Shown one piece after another: positions 31,546 through 34,036 of a DNA stretch of 34,036 bases. The position numbers were made by a program, and so were the translations under genes. Every line of letters begins with the position of its first letter. The stretch's first letter is position 1. The notes beneath the pieces were generated by a model that made no database searches, was not told the DNA's origin, and saw only the letters and a list, made by a program, of their open reading frames with translations. This stretch comes from Nitrospiria bacterium (GTDB lineage: Bacteria > Nitrospirota > UBA9217), in assembly GCA_919902495.1 (NCBI GenBank), contig CAKKRC010000091.1, forward strand, positions 1 through 34,036, written 5' to 3'.

Positions 31546-32820
31546 ATGAAGATAACGCAAAACATAGACATCCGCCACCTCACCCGGGTGGAAGGCCACG
31601 GCAACATCAAGATCGCCATCAAAGAGGGCAAGGTCGAGCAGGCGACCTGGGAGGTCGTTGAAACTCCGCGGTTCTTCGAGGCCATGCTGGTCGGAAAGAA
31701 ATGGGAGAACGCGCCCTGGATCTGCGGCAGGATCTGCGGCATCTGCTCCATCGGCCACACGCTGGCCAGCATCCGGGCGGTCGAGAACGCCTTCGGGATC
31801 GTCCCGACCGACCAGACCAGCAAGCTCCGCCTGCTGCTCAAGCACATGGAGACACTCCAGAGCCATGTCCTGCATCTCTATTTCCTGGCCGCCCCGGACT
31901 TCGTCAATGTCGGAAGCGTGTTCCCGCTCATCGACTCCCACCCGGACGTAATAAAACGCGCCGCCAAGATCAAGCTGCTCGCGAACGACCTCTGCGACTG
32001 CGTCGGCGGCAGGAGGATGCATCCCACCCGGACCGTGATCGGCGGGTTCACCATGCTGCCCGGAAAGGAAGAGCTGGTGAAGTTCAAGTACCGTCTGCAG
32101 GATGTCGTGGACGACCTCACCAGGACGGCCGACCTGTTCCGGCAGTTCGTTATTCCTGACTTCACGCGGGAGACCGAGTTCGTTTCGCTCAAGGGTGACG
32201 GGGATTATCCGTTCATCGGCGGGGACCTGGTCTCGACGGACGGGGTGGTCAAGAAAGAGCACGAGTACCGGTTGATGACGAACGAGTACATGGTGGGGCA
32301 ATCGACTTCCAAATGGAGCAAACTCTCGCGCCAATCATTTGCGGTCGGCGCGCTCGCCCGGCTGAACAACAACTTCGCGTTCCTGCATCCCGCCGCGAAA
32401 GAGCTGTCCCTGAGCTTCGGGCTCAAGCCGGTGAACCACAATCCGTACATGAACAACATCGCCCAGCTCGTGGAATGCATGCATGTCGTGATGGAATCGA
32501 TCGACCTGATCAACGGAATGCTGGACAGGGAACTGCAGGAGCCGCGCCAGAAGGTGGTGCCGCGGGAAGGCATCGGCGTCGGGGCGGTGGAAGTGCCCCG
32601 GGGGATCTTATATCATTGCTACGAGTTCGACAAGGAAGGCAGGATCGTCAAGAGCGACTGCGTGATCCCCACGAGCCAGAACCACGCGAACATCCAGCAT
32701 GACCTGATGGCGCTGGCGGAGCAGTATGCCCGGGAGGGTAAGAAGGACCGGGACATCGAGCTCCTCGCCCAGATGCTCGTCAGGTCCTACGACCCCTGTA
32801 TCTCCTGCTCGGTGCACTGA
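31546..32820 (+). CDS. hydA: group 3b-type [NiFe]-hydrogenase large (alpha) subunit lacking a C-terminal extension
   Basis: 424 residues, the Ni-Fe catalytic subunit. N-terminal ligand motif CGRICGICSIGH (60-71) with Cys64 and Cys67; C-terminal motif DPCISCSVH (416-424) with Cys418 and Cys421. HLTRVEGHGN near the N-terminus is the usual first motif. The protein ends at His424 and TGA follows directly, so there is no peptide for a HypA/HycI-type endopeptidase to remove. Most [NiFe] large subunits carry an extension beyond this His. SD-like AAGGGAG lies close to ATG 31546. No hyp maturation genes occur in the window. Confidence 0.95.
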   Translation: MKITQNIDIRHLTRVEGHGNIKIAIKEGKVEQATWEVVETPRFFEAMLVGKKWENAPWICGRICGICSIGHTLASIRAVENAFGIVPTDQTSKLRLLLKHMETLQSHVLHLYFLAAPDFVNVGSVFPLIDSHPDVIKRAAKIKLLANDLCDCVGGRRMHPTRTVIGGFTMLPGKEELVKFKYRLQDVVDDLTRTADLFRQFVIPDFTRETEFVSLKGDGDYPFIGGDLVSTDGVVKKEHEYRLMTNEYMVGQSTSKWSKLSRQSFAVGALARLNNNFAFLHPAAKELSLSFGLKPVNHNPYMNNIAQLVECMHVVMESIDLINGMLDRELQEPRQKVVPREGIGVGAVEVPRGILYHCYEFDKEGRIVKSDCVIPTSQNHANIQHDLMALAEQYAREGKKDRDIELLAQMLVRSYDPCISCSVH

Positions 32821-32865
32821 GCGGCGATCATCGCATGTCTGACAGCTTGATTTCCATCAATTTCA

Positions 32866-33240
32866 TTAAACCGGTATTTCAAGCATGATCTTGCCGTAAT
32901 CAACATGGGGCACAACACGCTTCTTATCGGCGTCCGTCTTCTCCAAAGTAACCAGGCCGATGTCGGCAAGGAGCTTCAGGTCCTGGTTAACGTTTTTCAG
33001 GTCCCGTTCCAGCATTTTTGCCAACTCGTAGACGGAGCCCGGATTGCGGTCCCGGATCGTTTTCAGGATAAGCAGCCGGTTGTTCGTCAACACGGACCGC
33101 ATCGAGTCGATGGAGTCAAAGTAGATCCCCTCATCTTTCCTCGTCTTCTTGCCGGATGCCGACTTTTTCCACGTCGCGGCAAAATCCTTCAAGCTTTCCG
33201 CCAGACCTTTGATGCCTATGTCGATCTTTTTCACTTTCAT
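32866..33240 (-). CDS. TumA-like winged-HTH antitoxin
   Basis: 124 residues. After a charged N-terminus, residues about 45-110 form a winged helix-turn-helix (NRLLILKTIRDRNPGSVYELAKMLERDLKNVNQDLKLLADIGLV), as in HVO_A0114/TumA proteins. It follows the toxin-like gene with an ATGA overlap, an order found in TumE-TumA pairs. It probably binds and represses the shared promoter, where two palindromes overlap the -35 and -10 boxes. A plain ArsR-type regulator is the alternative. Confidence 0.75.
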   Translation of the reverse strand: MKVKKIDIGIKGLAESLKDFAATWKKSASGKKTRKDEGIYFDSIDSMRSVLTNNRLLILKTIRDRNPGSVYELAKMLERDLKNVNQDLKLLADIGLVTLEKTDADKKRVVPHVDYGKIMLEIPV

Positions 33241-33524
33241 AACTCACCTCGTTTTGCCTTCTCGACATCGTTCTTGAAATCCTCGACCAGCGTATCCACG
33301 TCTATGAACCGATAACGTTGCTCTCTCTGGCCGTAATGCCGGTGGTCTCCCCTCCCCTCGGCATTGTCGTAGCCCACCGCTCTTTTCCCCTCGTGGATAT
33401 AGACGAGCGAATATTTCAGTCCGTGCGGCCGGTCTTTTGAAGGCGGCACCTTCCACAGTATCATCTCGACGATGTCTCCGTTCCGCTCGATGTTCTTCCG
33501 GTGGAATAACAACTCGGCCTTCAT
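33237..33524 (-). CDS. TumE-like (DUF6516) toxin
   Basis: 95 residues starting MKAELLFHRKNIERNGDIVEMILWKVP. The family pattern (short, beta-rich, ...HGLKYSLVYIHEGKRAVGYDNAEGRGDHRHYG...YRF) is that of TumE/DUF6516 proteins. The conserved GYDN...GDHRHYG block is the likely active region. It is paired with a TumA-like antitoxin and coupled by ATGA. Twelve more codons are open upstream, but they cover the promoter, so ATG 33524 is chosen. No SD is present. Toxin activity is inferred from family and context. Confidence 0.78.
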   Translation of the reverse strand: MKAELLFHRKNIERNGDIVEMILWKVPPSKDRPHGLKYSLVYIHEGKRAVGYDNAEGRGDHRHYGQREQRYRFIDVDTLVEDFKNDVEKAKRGEL

Positions 33525-33527
33525 ATA

Positions 33528-33560
33528 GGGTATGATATACCCAGTACTGACAATTGTCAA
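33528..33560 (-). promoter_or_regulatory. promoter and palindromic operators of tumE-tumA
   Basis: TTGACA (33560-33555), 17 bp, TATCAT (33537-33532), then 7 nt to ATG 33524. TGACAATTGTCA (33559-33548) is a perfect palindrome over the -35 box. GGGTAT-atc-ATACCC (33542-33528) is a perfect inverted repeat over the -10 box. Both suit autoregulation by the antitoxin. Confidence 0.75.
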
Positions 33561-33725
33561 GCAGTGAGAGCGGTTTGTTTGTTGCTTTTGAGAGGGGATC
33601 AGAAGGAGCGCAGCGGCGACTGGAAGGGTTTAATCGGCAATTCGGCAACTACATTGGGAGAAGGATGTTTGATGCAACGATATGGCAAGGATAAAGAAAC
33701 GACCACGGTGATTCTGGATTCTATC

Positions 33726-33986
33726 TCATGCTCTTTTCGAAAGGATCGGCTTTTCACTGAGGACTTTAAGCATCTGCACGAGCCGGGATTTTCTCTTGTT
33801 CAGCTCGGTCAGGTTCGCAAGATAGAAGGCCCAATCGGTCGATTTGCCAAGACCGTCAAGAGTCTTTCGCGCTTTTTTGAGATAGGTGACCGCCTCGCCG
33901 TAAGCGTTGACGTTGGTCTGGGCTATGAACCACTCGGCAATTTTCTTCCAGATGGCAATCGCCCTGTCGGGATATTTCAGTACCCA
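33726..33986 (-). pseudogene. 3' remnant of a gene, SWIM zinc-finger-protein-like helical C-terminus
   Basis: An 86-codon frame ending at TGA 33726 reads KYPDRAIAIWKKIAEWFIAQ, then AYGEAVTYLKKARKTLDGLG and WAFYLANLTELNKRKSRLVQ. This is a helical pattern like the C-terminus of SWIM zinc-finger family proteins. It has no start: a TAA (33989-33987) lies immediately upstream, where the sequence changes to the putative insertion end. The gene is thus probably truncated. The opposite-strand frame over the same DNA is a shadow. The stretch 33561-33725 shows no gene. Confidence 0.55.
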
Positions 33987-33987
33987 T

Positions 33988-34036
33988 TAGGGTCAGGTCC
34001 TGCGGTGTGACATTACCGTTCACCTCTTGCTATCCT
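33988..34036. other. possible end of an insertion element at the window edge
   Basis: TTAGGGTCAGGTCCTGCGGT and the following GTGACATT resemble, from memory, the conserved ends near REP-type (Y1) transposase genes in related genomes. It begins exactly where the helical remnant loses its frame. The element itself lies outside the window. Confidence 0.3.

Noticed and set aside
33564-34010. Plus-strand open frame of 148 codons near the right end
   Set aside because: No SD or promoter, no family resemblance; the minus strand of the same DNA carries a much better helical protein remnant.

Overview
The window is a GC-rich chromosomal segment from a Gram-negative (diderm) anaerobe-type bacterium. 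Evidence for a diderm is a full type II secretion (T2SS) operon with secretin, an omptin-type outer-membrane protease, a TraF/PorV-like barrel protein and several lipoproteins. A group 3b-type NAD(P)-linked [NiFe] hydrogenase and the many dispersed short palindromic repeats recall Nitrospirota (Thermodesulfovibrionia-like) or Desulfobacterota genomes. I cannot decide the lineage from this sequence alone.

Layout. 100-1470 (-) radA. 1592-3860 (+) an outer-membrane pair: TraF_2-like barrel and an omptin homologue with its catalytic residues intact. 4049-16939 (-) a T2SS operon in the order gspC-D-E-F-G-H-I-J-K-L-M-N, preceded at 17191-17838 by a GspC-like paralogue that has the HR domain but no PDZ domain. 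Two small PD-(D/E)XK nuclease-fold genes, DUF559 and GxxExxY, sit in the gspM/gspN and gspL/gspM junctions, each inside its own pair of inverted repeats. 18409-20799 (+) a large Gly-rich lipoprotein with a strong terminator. 20922-24768 (-) a glutamine amidotransferase-like protein, a two-domain BIG2 lipoprotein, a small DUF4177-like protein overlapping an RCK potassium channel gene, and a DUF4124/membrane protein. 25103-28449 (+) a DUF1343/NamZ exo-muramidase and a MurU-AmgK-like fusion, which together could form a short MurNAc salvage route. 28626-32820 (+) hydBGDA. 32866-33524 (-) a TumE/TumA-like toxin-antitoxin pair. The right edge holds the 3' remnant of a gene that appears cut by an insertion.

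Two patterns run through the window. First, at least five transcription units (radA, the GspC paralogue, the DUF4177/K-channel operon, namZ, tumE-tumA) have a -35/17 bp/-10 promoter whose -10 box ends only 6-7 nt before the ATG, with no Shine-Dalgarno. These look like leaderless mRNAs. Other genes here keep normal leaders and SD sites. Second, the spacers are built from at least eight families of short inverted repeats. One family has entered the 5' ends of three consecutive pseudopilin genes and now encodes most of their leader peptides. Another supplies the C-terminus of the hydrogenase small subunit. Two families bracket nuclease genes, and one of these also exists as a 91 bp gene-less copy. 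This suggests small nuclease-associated mobile elements with non-autonomous derivatives, the best candidate here for an undescribed system.
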